Both the position numbers and the translations under genes were made by a program. Source: Micrasema longulum (Eukaryota > Arthropoda > Insecta > Trichoptera > Brachycentridae). Taken from it: 64,000 nt of DNA. The notes under the pieces were generated by a model. It had not been told where the DNA came from and did not search any database. It worked only from the letters and a program-made list of their open reading frames with translations. This document shows, in pieces, positions 11,759 through 24,589 of this stretch. Numbering within the stretch: the first letter of the stretch is position 1; the number at the start of each line of letters is the position of its first letter. Location: positions 186,001 to 250,000 of the forward strand of contig JAGVSM010000209.1 in the NCBI GenBank assembly GCA_022494885.1. The letters are read 5' to 3'.

Positions 11759-12247
11759 CACTTTGTATCCCGGAGCCGTGTAAACACGTGATTATATAAC
11801 CACGCATTGTGTCCCGGTCCCGTGTTTTCACGTGATTTACCAGCTGTTCAAAAAAGTGCATTTTATTGACATCTAGTGACTTTTATTAGTTCTTTTTCGC
11901 TGCTGGTAAACTTTGTGAAAACACGGGACCGGGATACAACGCGTGGTTATTATAATCACTTGTTTACACGGCTCTGGAATACAAAGCACAAAAAAAGGAG
12001 TGAGACGCTGTAGGTATATGTGCGAACATTGCAATGTGGCTCTCCATAAAGGCCAATGTTGGCAAAACTGTCATCCAAAAATTACTTTTTAAATTGTTTC
12101 AAATAAATATGAGAAGTAAGAATTGATTTAACCAAGTATTTTCATAATTATGACACGTTTAAGAAACCGTTCACAAAGCATGAAATTTCACGAAAATGGT
12201 CCGGGCACAGGATAAATTCTATGTGTATTCGGCCGGTGCTCAAAGTG
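11759..12247. mobile_element. piggyBac-type MITE, copy 1, with internal palindrome
   Basis: The ends are CACTTTG and CAAAGTG, the right end abuts TTAA (12248-12251), and the left target site is decayed (TAAA). The first 228 bp form a large palindrome (11761-11986, arms beginning CTTTGTAT and ending ATACAAAG). The remaining 260 bp are non-palindromic. TTAA target sites with short CACTTTG-like ends are typical of the piggyBac superfamily. No transposase frame is present, so it is non-autonomous. Confidence 0.75.
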
Positions 12248-12607
12248 TTAATAGCGACGGTCATAATTATTACAGTACGCGGAACTCCAAAAATTTACAT
12301 TTTACAATTTTTAAATAAACAACATGTGTTTAAAAATGTGTTAAATATTACTGTCCCGTCTTTGTGTAATAAAGTGCTTCACATGTTCTAACAAGATGAA
12401 AAAAAACTTTGCTGGAGCGGTAGTTGAAAAGAGGGAGGAGTACGAATGAACTAGGTATAGGGTGAATATTTCAATGGAACCTCGTACAATGGGTTATATT
12501 GAAAGGTTATTTGATTTTTTTGATTAAAGGACATTATTTTTCAAAGCCTTTAGTAAATTCATACTCCTCCCATCCATGCCCTCGTTTTTTACCAACTATT
12601 TAATTAG

Positions 12608-12790
12608 GTTATGGTCCTGTGGCTAGTGTCTCGGACTCACGGACGAAAGGTCCGTGGTTCGAATCCCACTCTACCCCAACTCGATTCCATTTTCTAATAG
12701 TGAGTTATTTACAACTTGTTGAAAATGGCCCTCAAAATTAAAAATTTGGGTTAATCATAAGAACGCAAATAATTCTTTTTTTTATTTTTA
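12608..12790 (+). mobile_element. SINE-1 copy, best preserved
   Basis: Head GGTCCTGTGGCTAGTGTC, perfect box B GGTTCGAATCC (12656-12666), body ATAGTGAGTTATTTACAAC and an A/T-rich tail. The acceptor strands do not pair, so it is not a tRNA gene. Confidence 0.7.
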
Positions 12791-12799
12791 AATAAAAAA

Positions 12800-13925
12800 A
12801 TTAAGCCCACAAGATTAAACATAAAAAAAAAGTTTTTTATTATGATCATTGCACGTTGATGTTAGCTTCTAACATCATGTTTATGATCAATACATTGGTT
12901 TATGTTATATATGTTTTTGCAACAACTATGGTGAAGGGATGTAGCGAAATTTGCATGTCAGTGCAATTAGTCTCTTGACGAAGAGACGGGTACGCAACAA
13001 GAACGGTAGAAATAGAGAAGTCAGTAAGTGGTTATATACAAATGTTTGCGAATATTTATTGGAATGTTTTACCACAAAGTTAATGCTTTAAATATTGATA
13101 ACACTAGTTATTTTGTGATTTCTCACTAATCAACCAGACAATCGATAAACTATAATTTGTAATTAAAAGTGCACATTTTATTAAATACAATTATTTTAAA
13201 AACTAAGTTTATAATGCTCACAATCTGGTTATTGTTATCTTTGATTTAGAGATGTTATGTTTCTTTTTTAGTTTTTTGGTTTTTGTATTATATGTTCACT
13301 TAATTGTTTAGTTTTAATTATTCTATTATTTAATATTACGTACTACATTATTATTGTGTACTACTGTAACTATTTCTGTAAATATTTTTTTGTAAAAGGT
13401 TCTTTGAACCGTTAATGTATAAATAAATAAATAAATAAATTAAAAAATACGCGCTGAATTAATTTCTTGAAATTTCACAATCCTGAATTCATAAGGCTTA
13501 TAAAATTTCGTAATGAGATAACGTAGAACCTTCATTTGTTGAAATATTGCGTAGAAAAGATAATTAAATTTCTCAATTCGCTTAAAGCTTTGTTTAAAAG
13601 CTTACCCTTATACGAATCATGAAAGAGTTTTGTCAGCTGATAAACTTAACGCAAGAAAGTTGTATGACTCATGATTTACTACGTCGAATTTGCAAACATA
13701 AAGTATCGTCGGTATAGAGATAAAACCCTCTAAATTACAATTTTTTATTGCCGAGTTAAAAATACAGTTATATGTCAGTTTTCGAGCTTTATCAACCGAT
13801 AAACTCCTCTTAAAGGTTTAGTTTCAAAGTAGGCAGTATAAAAACCCTTTAAAAGTACTTTTAAAAAAATGTTTTTTGATGATAAGCATTTACAAGTAAT
13901 ACAAATAGATCAAGTCAAAGAAGGA
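12800..13925. other. AT-rich DNA, LINE tail only
   Basis: A UTR-like stretch ends in (AAAT)n at 13440; nothing else recognisable. Confidence 0.45.
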
Positions 13926-13930
13926 ATCGT

Positions 13931-14435
13931 GTGTTAGAAATACCACATGGTAAAACGAGGCTCGCACAGAGACATGCGTATTTTATAGGCCCCAAAATGT
14001 TTAATTCTTTATTAACTGAAAATTTTCCATTGACTCCAAACCTTCAAAAGTTTCCTTCTTTTAAAAAACACGCACTATCCTGGATTCAAACTAAAGATAT
14101 GAACTCTTTTTTTTTTGATATGTTTTGTTGCCCTTTAATAATAAGGAATATTTTTATATTTTTTATTTCTTTTTTTAATTACTATAAAGAAAAAATACCA
14201 GACAATCTTTTATAAAATGTTTTATTTTCTCTTTCTTATTTTGCACAAAAATATAATAATTGTCCATTATAGGAGCAAAAATACATAAACATTTTCTTGT
14301 ATACCCACGAACAGGCCATGCCTATGTGGGATTTTTTGTTTACTATTAAATTGTATTTTATTGCTATGTAATCATCCTTTATTTTTTGAATACTCTGTTT
14401 AACCTCTTATGTATATTGTAAAAAAAATATATATA
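13931..14435 (+). mobile_element. LINE 3' fragment, reverse-transcriptase C-terminus and UTR
   Basis: The frame 13934-14213 ends a non-LTR polymerase tail: AQRHAYFIGPKMFNSLL matches the usual YxGPKxFN motif near the C-terminus. The 3' UTR is shared with 2303-2553. It is 5' truncated. Confidence 0.6.
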
Positions 14436-14687
14436 TGTATAAAAAAATGTTAAGCATTAATTGCATTTAATTTTTTTCTTTTTTAAAACTCTTCTATTGA
14501 ATCAATTTAAGGAACTAAGATGGTTTTATGAGTATGTGTCATGTCAAACGGATTTTTTTTCAGTTAAGACAATTATGTTTTTAACGGGTTTTATCAGTAT
14601 GCCGACGATACCTTCGTCAGCAGTAAAAAATAATAACACCTGAAATACTATACCCGTGTCCTTGTAAAATTAATAATATAGTTCTAC

Positions 14688-15010
14688 AGGAATAAAAGCA
14701 GAATCCTGGACGAGTGTTTAGTGTTTTCGACTCGATGGTTACTCTCAGGTTAAAACCAGCAACAAATCAAGTAAAGATTAGTCCGTTTCGTTTAGTGTAA
14801 TCGCGTTTGCTTACAATGCTTTTGGTCTCGACTTTGATCCCCAGTGCCTTACAGTATACTGACACAGAACAGATTTGTTCTGCAATCTATCGCATTTTTA
14901 TCTGTACTCCTAAATGAAGAGAAAACTGTAACCAATACAGATAATGTAATGTGCTGAAATACATTTTGCTTCAGAAAGGCAATAATATCAGTCTTAAGCT
15001 TCAGGTCCAA
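14688..15010 (+). mobile_element. SINE-2 copy, diverged
   Basis: Leader AGAATCCTGGACGAGTG and TTTTCGACTCGATGGTTAC, then tRNA-like AGTCCGTTTCGTTTAGTG and TCGACTTTGATCCCCAG. The part after 14860 carries a reversed fragment of the shared body (CAGTCTTAAGCTTCAGG). Confidence 0.5.
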
Positions 15011-16750
15011 TACACATGAAATATTACGGTTAATCTCACTATTTTTAGTATGTTTTTCTGTGGCATTTAGATAAAGAGGATATGTCACTAAAGTTAAAAA
15101 ATGAGTAAGGTATTTAGTTCTAATTAATAATTAATAAATATTTAATGTCTATCGAAGGTCATGTGTAAAGATACAAGTTGAGGAAAAAATATAAATTTAA
15201 ATACTAAAATTGATTTATGTCGTAAAGTTAAAAAATGGTAATAAAATATGCTTTTGACAATATGAAAAAAGTAAATATGAGAATAAACACAGTATAAACT
15301 GTATCGCTTCACCAATAAAGGTATATGATTTTTGTTACTTATTAATGGCATTTTTTTCTTTTAATTTGTAATTTTGAATTCCCGCATAAACGCTCATTCC
15401 ATTGGCCACTCCCCTCATACGTCACAATTCATGTTTATTTGTTCCTGGCCATTCAAATTGGTTTAGAATGTTGTCACGAATCTTGGCGTCATAACTATTA
15501 AGGCCAAACATGTCTCGTTTTTCTAGAGACGTATTTTAAAATATTTCTTTACTAAATTTATGTATGAAAACGTTTCTCCACAATATCCATATTGATTTTG
15601 AAAATACAATTAATTATACTTAATCTATTTCATATACTTTTATCGGTATTCGTAGTATGTGATATTTCCCTATTACTTCACTGTAGAGATATTGGTCACG
15701 TGTGGACCATGCCTAGAGTCAAACCCATTTTCTCAGGGAGCGATAGCAAAAGCTCTAAGCATCCTCGAGGCGGACTAATCTCTAATCGATTTTCTTTTTT
15801 AGGATTTTTTCTGAGAGAAGCTATTTTATCAAAAACATGCGTTCAGAATTCTGGTTCTATTTCACACGGAAAACTATAAAGCTTGTACAATATAAACCAA
15901 GTAAATAAAACTGTAACTTCTTTGTAGAAAAAAACAGTACTGTATTTTTTTAAATCCACCCGGTAACGAGGAAATTAGTCTACAAATATTGTTTTATTTA
16001 TCAAAAACATACAAAAATTAAAATATAAATTATCAAGTCCTACTGAACTGCATAAAATGCAGTTAATCAGCTGGTGCCTATAATTAAGTTCTAATATATA
16101 CATATACATAATCTCTTAAATTCTATAACATATAAAAACTCTTATTACTATGGAAAAAAAAGAATATTTGTATTCGTATGTGCATCGAAAATATGTTACA
16201 CGTAGAAAATAAAATTTTGTCTAAATAAAAAAGAAAAACACAAAAAATTTAAATATAAAAACCACGTTCTAAAAGCCAAATTTTCAGCATACGTTTTTTT
16301 CTTAAGCCTGATAAGTTTCAGAAGCTTAAAATCCTTACAAAATAAAAATGACGCAGTTTTTTATTTACAGAGAAAAATCTTTTACATATTTTGGCAATTT
16401 CAAGCTGTTATTAGGTCCACAGTGGTGAAAGAGTTCATTCAGTATTAAAAAATATTCCAATATTGAGTTAGAGGTTTATCAACCAATTTGCGAGGTGACA
16501 TACCCGAGATTGAGTAAACACAGATAATTAGGAAGTGGGAAATGAGACTTGGATGAAAACGGACATTAGAATCTGACATTTGTCGCATTTCGAGGGGAAA
16601 GAAACGGCTAACGAAGAAATGACAGTGTTCTGTGCGAATTTGCCATAAAAAGGGTTTAGAAAAGATATATAGTTTATATAGTAAGTGTATATAGTTTTCA
16701 TAAAAATCTGACAGTTTGATAATATATTATATAAACTGCGAATCCGCGAG
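15010..16750. other. AT-rich DNA between SINE copies
   Basis: Contains the degenerate SINE-2 at 15640-15870 and otherwise only short chance frames. Confidence 0.45.
15640..15870 (-). mobile_element. SINE-2 copy, degenerate
   Basis: Recognised by leader landmarks in order (AGAATTCTGGTTC, GATTTTTTCTGAGAGAAGC, GGCGGACTAAT) and a decayed tRNA-like core. The reading frame across it is a chance frame. Confidence 0.4.
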
Positions 16751-16753
16751 TGT

Positions 16754-16935
16754 GGCCTCCGTGGTGTAGTGGTCAAGACGCTTGACTCACGCACGGAAGG
16801 TTCCGGGTTCGATTCCCGGTGAGAACACAAAAATTAAAAATGTGATTTTCTCAAGCCTGGTTGTTCTGTAATGTAATTCACCACTGTAATTGGGCCTCCT
16901 GGCCTGTTGTGGTGCAAAAAAAAAATGAAATGAAA
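16754..16935 (+). mobile_element. SINE-3, well-preserved tRNA-derived SINE
   Basis: Head GGCCTCCGTGGTGTAGTGG with box A, and a perfect T arm (CCGGG/CCCGG around TTCGATT, 16803-16819). The body holds CACTGTAATTGGGCCTCC, and a poly(A) tract ends the unit. The 5' and 3' acceptor strands do not pair, which rejects a tRNA. Related head at 48560-48615; related body pieces at about 22340 and 48870. Confidence 0.7.
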
Positions 16936-16994
16936 AAATGAAAATGTTTCGGGGAAAAAAAAAAAACAAAACCGGCCTGTTCTCTAAATCATTG

Positions 16995-17585
16995 AATTTA
17001 TTTATTTATTTATTCATATTTTACTCTTTCAAACTATTAACAATAGTAAAAATAATGTGACTTCACTTGGGTTACCCGTGCCGAGGACACATAACAATAT
17101 ACTTTTTTGAAATGTTTTTACATTTGAGAATAAACAAAGAAGACTAACTTAATAAACAGAGATAATAAACAAAATATTCTGACTGTTTTAAAAACTAGGT
17201 ACATATGTACATCTATATTATTTATATTACAAAACGCACAATGAAAATAACAAAAACCTAACATAAGCTATACACTTGTGGAGCGGTTGATTCAATATTG
17301 GTTTGGGCGAATGAGACAATCCATTTTACTTCTACCTAGCTCCACTATCCATTTTTTATAACCTTTTAAATAAAAATCTCGTTACTAATTGTTTTAATAG
17401 ATAGAGAAAGTAGGTTATAGACTTTAATTGAATAATACTCAAAATTCCTTTGTCCGAAAGTGGTATTAGTTTGTATTTGTTTAAGTTGTCTTTGTGTTGA
17501 GGATCTAGTGATTATATTATTTGTATGTGATGTATTGTAGGGGTTATGTCTTTCATTTGAGTAAGAGTTTTTGAATCTGTTTATT
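16995..17585 (-). mobile_element. LINE 3' fragment
   Basis: The tail complement TTTATTTATTTATT marks the 3' end. On the minus strand a frame of about 55 codons at 17370-17570 holds NNIITRSSTQRQLK and TTFGQRNFEYYSIKVYNLL, the conserved GxRxFxYxxxKxYNxL close of jockey/CR1-type polymerases. The rest of the element is absent. Confidence 0.6.
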
Positions 17586-17589
17586 TACT

Positions 17590-18690
17590 AAAAAGGTTTA
17601 CCTAAATTACAAGTCAAACAAAAATCAATATTCACAAACACTATGTAAAGCGCCATTGATGTATTATTTTGCGAAAATGACACTGTATAACTTATCCATA
17701 GTAATAAAAGAATGTATGTAAAATTTTTACTTAGCCAATTATTTAGCATTGAATATTCTTCAAAATTTGGGGTAGGCGCTTGTTGTTTGCTGTCGATTTT
17801 TCCTAAAAACTCAATAAAATCATGCACACAAAATATGTTTAAAGTTGATTGGCTGTAAATGATGTTTTACAAAGATTCGATCCTTTTATGGATCTGGCGC
17901 TGGATAAAAATGTTAAGGAAAACCGTTGGCAGTGAGTACATCTTCGATATTGTGGTCATCTTAGAAAATAGCATTATTTGATGCGGGCGAAATTCATCTG
18001 ACTGAATCATTCAGCTTTTGTAAGTATTAGACAATAAAGAAGTATAAAGATTATAAGTCCTTAACCAACACTTATCCATAAGAAATTTGCCACCATTGTG
18101 ATTGCGCTGCTGTACATAAAAACAGAGAAGCCGCGTTGTACCCTTTTTGACTACCCGTGCGGAAAAACGGCATAATGTTTTGTTAGTGTTGAAACCGACA
18201 AAATATGTAATAATGTAGTACATACTTCTATTTTTTTTATCTTTTATTTCGAACGTCGTAAGTTACTTTATTGGAAAAATACCGTATTTCATAATAATAT
18301 TCGTTTGTTACATTATTATGCGCCGATTTATTTGTTTCAGTACGCCACACTTATTCTCAAAACACTCCGTAATGAAATATTGAAGTACGCAGTAGGTAGT
18401 AAGCAAATAGACATAAAATAATTACATTGACAATACGAAACGATTTTCAGCTTATATTAAATAATATTTGCTGAGGTACCTACTTAAGGTCTCGATTATG
18501 TGACGAGTGATAACTTAGATGCCTCTATACTCGAACATAATACTCAAACGCCAAGTTTAAATGACGGAATTTCGAAAATTTTACTGTTGTAATTCTTAAA
18601 AACGAAGCTATAATTCAAATATTAGTTTATTATGTTTTTTCCAGGAAGATAAACAATACCTACAACCATTGACATATTTACACACATAAA
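17590..18690. other. AT-rich DNA, no gene seen
   Basis: Short chance frames on the minus strand (17588-17827, 18011-18223) without domain, signal or repeat support. Confidence 0.45.
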
Positions 18691-19270
18691 CATGCCCAAA
18701 TACCAAAAAAATTATGACATTTGACTCATGTCCAAACGCTCAGTCATGCCAAATGGAAATTTAGTCGTTTTTCGACCTCCAGACATGCGTGACGCTTAGA
18801 ATCGAAACCAAAATGCCTGCTTGTGTCGTGAAAGCGTGTAAAAACATAGATATTTTTTAAATAATTGCGTAAATTTTCGTTGTTGTGCATGAGTTATAAA
18901 CAAAGTTTAAAGCAATAATTATTCAAATTTATTTGTAAATACATTTTTTTGTAAACGTCAAACTACGCCTAGCGGTGGAATCGCGAAGCTCTTCTTAGTT
19001 ATAGGGATGCACTAAAAAAAAAGTTTAAAAATTATAATAAACGTGATTTTATATTATTGTATTTGCGTTACCAAAAATCCAATGAAAATAAGTAAATGGG
19101 TCGAAATTATAAGTAATTTAAGGAAATAATCTGATTGGGATCCACCAAAAACTAATGTTAATTGTTAACATTAAAATACAAACTTTTTTATGCACCAAAA
19201 ATTATCATCCTCCAATTTTTGGTTGTGTGCGCACGCTCATTGAATGCAGCCCTGGTCTAAATAAACTAAC
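18690..19270 (+). pseudogene. THAP-domain element, copy A (broken)
   Basis: Exon-1-like frame at 18813-18860 reads MPACVVKACKNIDIF then stops. It keeps the C-x4-C start of a THAP zinc finger. Exon-2-like sequence at about 19068-19155 reads LPKNPMKISKWVEIISNLRK, then stop, then SDWDP, matching the THAP KNP...KW...W-x-P region. Flanking noncoding sequence also matches copies B and C, so a whole element was copied, not just the domain. Confidence 0.65.
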
Positions 19271-19479
19271 TTGGTAGCTATGGGTACGTTTTTGTGTCAC
19301 TACTTTTAAAATATTTTTTGTAAAAGGACGGGCGTTTACGAATCGATTTTTTAAAAAGGAATAACCTACTCAGCCTTATTTTAAATGCTTGTCAGCAGGT
19401 GGAAAAGAGAGGACGGGGAAGAAAGTTATGAAAAATACACTACAACACCCAGGAGCCTTATGCTAGAAAGATGACAATT

Positions 19480-19908
19480 GAACGTAGTTATGCAGAAAGC
19501 AGCCAGCCATAGAAAGGTGAAACTGAGATAATAGCATTTTCATGAAAATAGTAAATAATCAAATCTACACAACAGTCAGAATGTTTTTAACTTTGACAAA
19601 TGATAAACAATGAATACAATAGTTTTTTTTTATATATTCCAAACAATAATTTAATAATGTATTTAACCAGTTTAAATGTTTTTTAAAGTACGGTAAGATT
19701 TTTCTAGTGCTGAGGGTGTTTTCTGCAAATTGAAGAAGACAGTTTTTGTGATCGACACTATTTTCAGAAGGTGATTATCACAGTTTTTTTAATGAAAGCG
19801 GCATGGCTGTTTTTAACAGAACATGGAATTGACCTTACTGCACTCGATAACACCAATATATCATTTTTTCAAAATTGTAGACTGGCTGCTATCTGCATAA
19901 CTACGTTC
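19480..19908. mobile_element. Element with 27-bp terminal inverted repeats
   Basis: GAACGTAGTTATGCAG at 19480 and its complement ending 19908 pair over 27 bp with one or two mismatches, then homology stops. The 375-bp interior has no coding frame that I recognise. No clear target duplication was seen. Probably a small DNA transposon of unknown superfamily. Confidence 0.5.
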
Positions 19909-19909
19909 T

Positions 19910-22900
19910 TTTTACCACCCACTCAATAATAGTCGATTGGACATCTCGATTGCTTTGTCATAATGCCATTCTTGAAAACCCTCCAACAATTTAATTACAA
20001 AGACGAATGAGAAAGTGGCAAAACTAACAAATCCGTATTTATTTATGACTCTCCTGCCACACGTAAACTTTTATTGTTTCTTGTCAGACTTCTTCCGTTT
20101 AACATTTTGTGTATGGAATATTATTTAAAAAAAAAAGTTTTACTGAGACACTGCAACATTTATAATTATCATTTGCCTTTGACATAACACACATCTACGT
20201 GTTTTAAAAAACATTTCATATTTATTTAATGGATTTTAAAAACATATTGTATAATGTATATTTTGAAAACGTATTTTGACATTGACGAGCAATAAAATAA
20301 ATTTAAAAATCATGTTTCTAGTGAAACTTCGTTTGATAATGGATTTGAAATAAGTACAGTTATATTTGTTGTACAATTGTTGACACGCCATCATCATAAC
20401 ACGGATCAGTGTTGTAAAATTTAAGTTAAAATACGTCAAAAATACCTACTTGTCGTTCAAACATGAATGCCGAGCGTTTTACAAGAAGGAAGTTTGACAG
20501 CTGAAGTTGTGATGTCGCATTCGGTTGTCAATGTCGAGTGCTTTGGGCATTCAAGATAAAGTCGATTGGTTTTCAATCGACTGCGTTCGTATGGGTGGTT
20601 CAAGAATGCAGTCCCTCGTCGAATTACGGAAGTCGCATACGATTCTAAAGACGAACGAGTCCAGAATAAGGCCCCAGGTCAATTAATCAAAAATGTTTCT
20701 TGAATTTACCTAAAAAAAAATCTGATGAATTGGATTTTATTTACGAATGAAACGATGTATCTATACATGAATTGAAATGCCATCTATTATGCGCCTGTAA
20801 CTGGTCTATTTAATTATACGTCATCGCTGTGCACGGTTAATCGATCGAGTGGATTGCGTTCCCTGAGTATTATGAATCTCAGTACATTGAACATTTTTCA
20901 ATAAGCCTAAACATCTCAAGAATATTTCTTTTTTTAATAATATGGCAACACGTCTTTGTGACGAATTTCCTTATGTCACATGAATAGATGATTGATTTTG
21001 TGCGAAGCCCAACGATTCTCTCCTTCAATGGATCAGGAATTGTTGTATATTTATAGACATGTAACAATAAAAGAGGCACATCAATATACATTGAATTGGT
21101 GTGATATGCCATACGTGATTGTCCTTTTCTGTGCAAAATGGTGTCAAGGATTGTAAAATGAAATATATTTTTACACGGAGATATGTTCCACGCAGTATAA
21201 AAAATGTGTAAAAAAAAATTTTCCATGCATAAAAATAATTTCGGGATCAAAAAAAATAAATTGTTTTTTGTGTATCGTACTTTTATTTTAATTATAAACA
21301 AGGACAGCAAAATACTTTAAAAAATTGTAACAAAGATTATACGTAATCACTAACATATACAATGTTCTGCAAATGTTTAATCGGGCTTTTTAATATATTT
21401 TGTAAAAGTCTATTCTAGAACTATTTATTGTGTAAAAATATTTATATACTATATATTTGTATCAGACTTAACTAAAATTTTCAAATGTCTTCCTCGGCAC
21501 GAGTATTATGTATATATAATGTATTCTTGTGAAGTATTAAATATAATATTATAAGCCAAGTTGGTAAAAAAGTGATGTATGGAATTCCAAAAACATATAG
21601 TATAATTATATTACGACTTTTAATGTTTAATTACTTTTTAATTTTATTTTTGTATTGTGTTTTCTCGAAATTGTCTAAAAAGAGGTTCCGGTGTACATCC
21701 ACGAGTACTAAACGTAGATAAATTGTATGCTATTTTTAGTATACTACCTATACTAAAAATATCGACATTCCAAAACGAATTCACCGCCTAACAAAGGGGT
21801 AAAAAGCATCTTGACTGAAAACAATTTGATATAATTATTTTTAATTTAACGTTAACCTAAATTGGGACGCACGAGTGTGTGGAAAGTGCCTTAGCCATAA
21901 AACGAGGCCGTTAATATATTCGCTAGAGTAATCATTGGCCCATTTAGACCACTGTAAAAATCCACACGGCACGATGAAATAAGATATGGTGGATTGATTT
22001 TAATTTATTGTATTATAATTATGAAACCTCGCTTAGCGTGCAATTTGCTTAGCGAGTCATTTCACATAATTAGCAAAATGAGTTGTTAAAAAATAACTCC
22101 CTCAACGAGTGACATTTAACAAATTAAAGTGAACTTTCCAGGGCCTCAATTATAATGGGAAGATGACATAATTATCTTCAACAGCTAGTAAAGTAAAACG
22201 GATATCTTTAAAAAAAAATATCGTTGTTGATAGCATGTAATTGAACATGTTTTAAACAAAACAATCTTAAAAATATACACATTTTCATTTAAAAAATCAA
22301 TTTTGCTTTGTACATAATTGAAGATTCCTTTGTTAACTTTTCATTGTAATTGGGCCCCAGATAATGTAGTACTACATAAATGTTTGGGGAGGTAAGGTTC
22401 CTTCTTTCCATACTTTCTTGAAATCCAGGCTCCAAAGGTCTGAAAAACAAAGAACCTCTTTTTTTAAGCCTAACAATGTGTAAATTTGCTAGTAAAACTA
22501 AGGTAGTTGAACTTGTTAAGACCCCTTGAAGAATTTCTGTTGCGCCACACCTATAACATGCAATTTAGTAAAAAAATGTACACTGAAAGAAAAATATTGC
22601 ACTTCTGTAATTGCTTTCTGAAATAAAATGTTTATTATTATTATGTACGACATTATCATTTTTCACGATACGATTCAAACATGATTTAATAGTGCCGAAA
22701 GTGAGTAAATGTTCTGCGGTGTGTGAATCTCTTTTCTTAGTTTAGTATTTCATTTCTGATCGTAAGTGGAGAATGTCTTGGGAATAAAACTTGGATTCGC
22801 TTTATGGGTTAATTTGGCACATGACATTAGGACTAACTGAAAAAAGTTTTCTGTAATTTCAGTTTATTCGACATTATTTTTACCTGGAAATATCTAGTTA

Positions 22901-24440
22901 ACAACTTGGACAAACGTGCGACAATTCGAAAATGCTCTTATGTCTGGAAAATAGACTGTATTTGGAAAGGTATATTTTTTATTTATCGCTACGATTATGC
23001 AATATTAAGTATTAAAATACATTATTTATATGATGATGTCGAACAAATATAAAAATAAATAAATAAATAACAAAACCAAAAAAAAAGTTTTTATTCAAAC
23101 AGGCATGTGAAAAATATTTTTTTTAATATTTTGAATACGCAATGATTGAATTTATTGACATTTAAAACTGATTTTATTTGGACATTATGACATGAAAAAA
23201 ATACAGCCATCAATGTTAAAGAAGACAAATTGATTATTGGGCACGAAAAAGAGCAAGTACTGTTGGCTTTTAAGAAGTAAATTATTTTCAGCATAAAGGT
23301 GCTGGATGTAAGACAATTTTATCTCAGAGAAGCATTTGCACATTTTTTGTAGAAAAAAAGGGAGAAGACTCAGCAAAATATTCGTAAAAGATTTTTCCGG
23401 GATATGAATCATGTTATACCCAAAACGCGCATGACTTTTGCCCAGAGGCGCCTTCATCGCATCGAGAGTGTTTAATATTTTTGAAGAGTATGTAAACCTT
23501 TCAATGACAAAATTTACTTTCAAGAGGGAAGTTCAAGACTGGATTTTCCTAGAGGGGAGGGATTTGAGTTTGAAACTCTTTGATGATTTTTTTATTATTT
23601 CAGTTCTTAATTTCTTTCTTTTCAAATATTTCCATATGTTTTTTCTTTTTAGATAATGCTCTATCAGTAGTGCATTCGCAAAATACGCAGTGCCTGATCC
23701 AATTTTTTTCGTTTTAACTTGCTGCAGTAAAATATTGAGGTTATGCCGGCCAGCCAGGGTGTGAAAGTTAATTATGTTTTTTTTATCTTTTTGAGGCAAG
23801 ATTGTAAATAATAGCTAGAATTTTTGGTTTCTGGCTGATGTGAGGGTTGAGAACTTTTTTATTGATTATTTTATTTTTTTAAATTTATTATTATAAACAC
23901 ATACGGAAAAATAGCTTTTTACGAAACTTAAGATAAAAACATATTTAGTTTAATTATTTTTAAAAAAACCTATATTAGGTACTGCATACTCAAGATTATA
24001 AACAAAAATTAAACCTAAAAATTATATCACACATTTTGTAGAACTTTGAAACAATAAAAAATAAATGTTAATGTTAAAGTTAAATTTAATAATAAAATAT
24101 TTGAAAGGATCAATATAACAAGAAAATCATAAAGCACTGTTTCATATAACAATTATACTAAAGGCTTAATTACCATTCACCAGCTTTGAAGAAGTTCAAT
24201 AAAAATTCAATCTCAAATTATGCAAACCAATGGAATTGTAATTTGTTAACAATAACTACTTCAATCATTCTACAGTAAAGTAGTCAATAACATCAAGCTG
24301 TTAAAATACTCCTTACATGTTTTTTTTACCCTTGGGAAAAAAACATTTTATTAAAAAAAAAAACATTTTCAATAAATATTTTTTTCCCCTAAAACCAGTG
24401 TAGAAACAGTGTTCCACCCTTGTGTACTATGTGTAATTTT
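19910..24440. other. Long stretch without a recognisable gene
   Basis: Contains repeat L and several chance frames. The longest, 20879-21310 minus (143 codons), has no domain I know and overlaps a repeat. 20450-20660 is CpG-richer with a 9-bp hairpin (AGTCGATTG/CAATCGACT). This could be DH31 upstream DNA. Confidence 0.45.
21160..21345. repeat. Dispersed repeat L, copies at 21.2 and 35.2 kb
   Basis: Related to 35180-35385 (ACGTTCTACACAGTAT against ATGTTCCACGCAGTAT; AAATCGTAACAAAGATTGT against AAATTGTAACAAAGATTAT). The long minus-strand frame 20879-21310 overlaps it. Confidence 0.4.
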
Positions 24441-24568
24441 TAATGATGTTCTTGTTTTGTATATAAATGTTGTTGGCCAACTTAACGCGGGACTTTGGTC
24501 CGATGAAGTCGGGACTGTGTCCCAATAAATGTAAATAGAATTACATTATCAATAAATAAATAAATAAA
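24440..24568 (+). repeat. LINE 3' tail
   Basis: TTGTTGGCCAACTTAACG, TTTGGTCCGATGAAGTCGGG and then AATAAATAAATAAATAAA. A related TTAAGTCGGGACCC sequence is at about 30390. It lies immediately before the candidate promoter patch. Confidence 0.45.
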
Positions 24569-24589
24569 CGCAGCAAATCTACCCAAAAT

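Noticed and set aside
14583..14623. Hammerhead-like sequence (CTGACGA with CCCG on the minus strand)
   Set aside because: Stem I cannot form and GAAA is disrupted; kept only as a possible decayed relative.
16754..16827. Possible second tRNA gene
   Set aside because: A and B boxes and T arm are good, but the acceptor strands do not pair and a SINE body follows.
20879..21310. Minus-strand frame of 143 codons
   Set aside because: No domain, signal peptide or splice context, and it overlaps a dispersed repeat also present at 35.2 kb. Probably chance.
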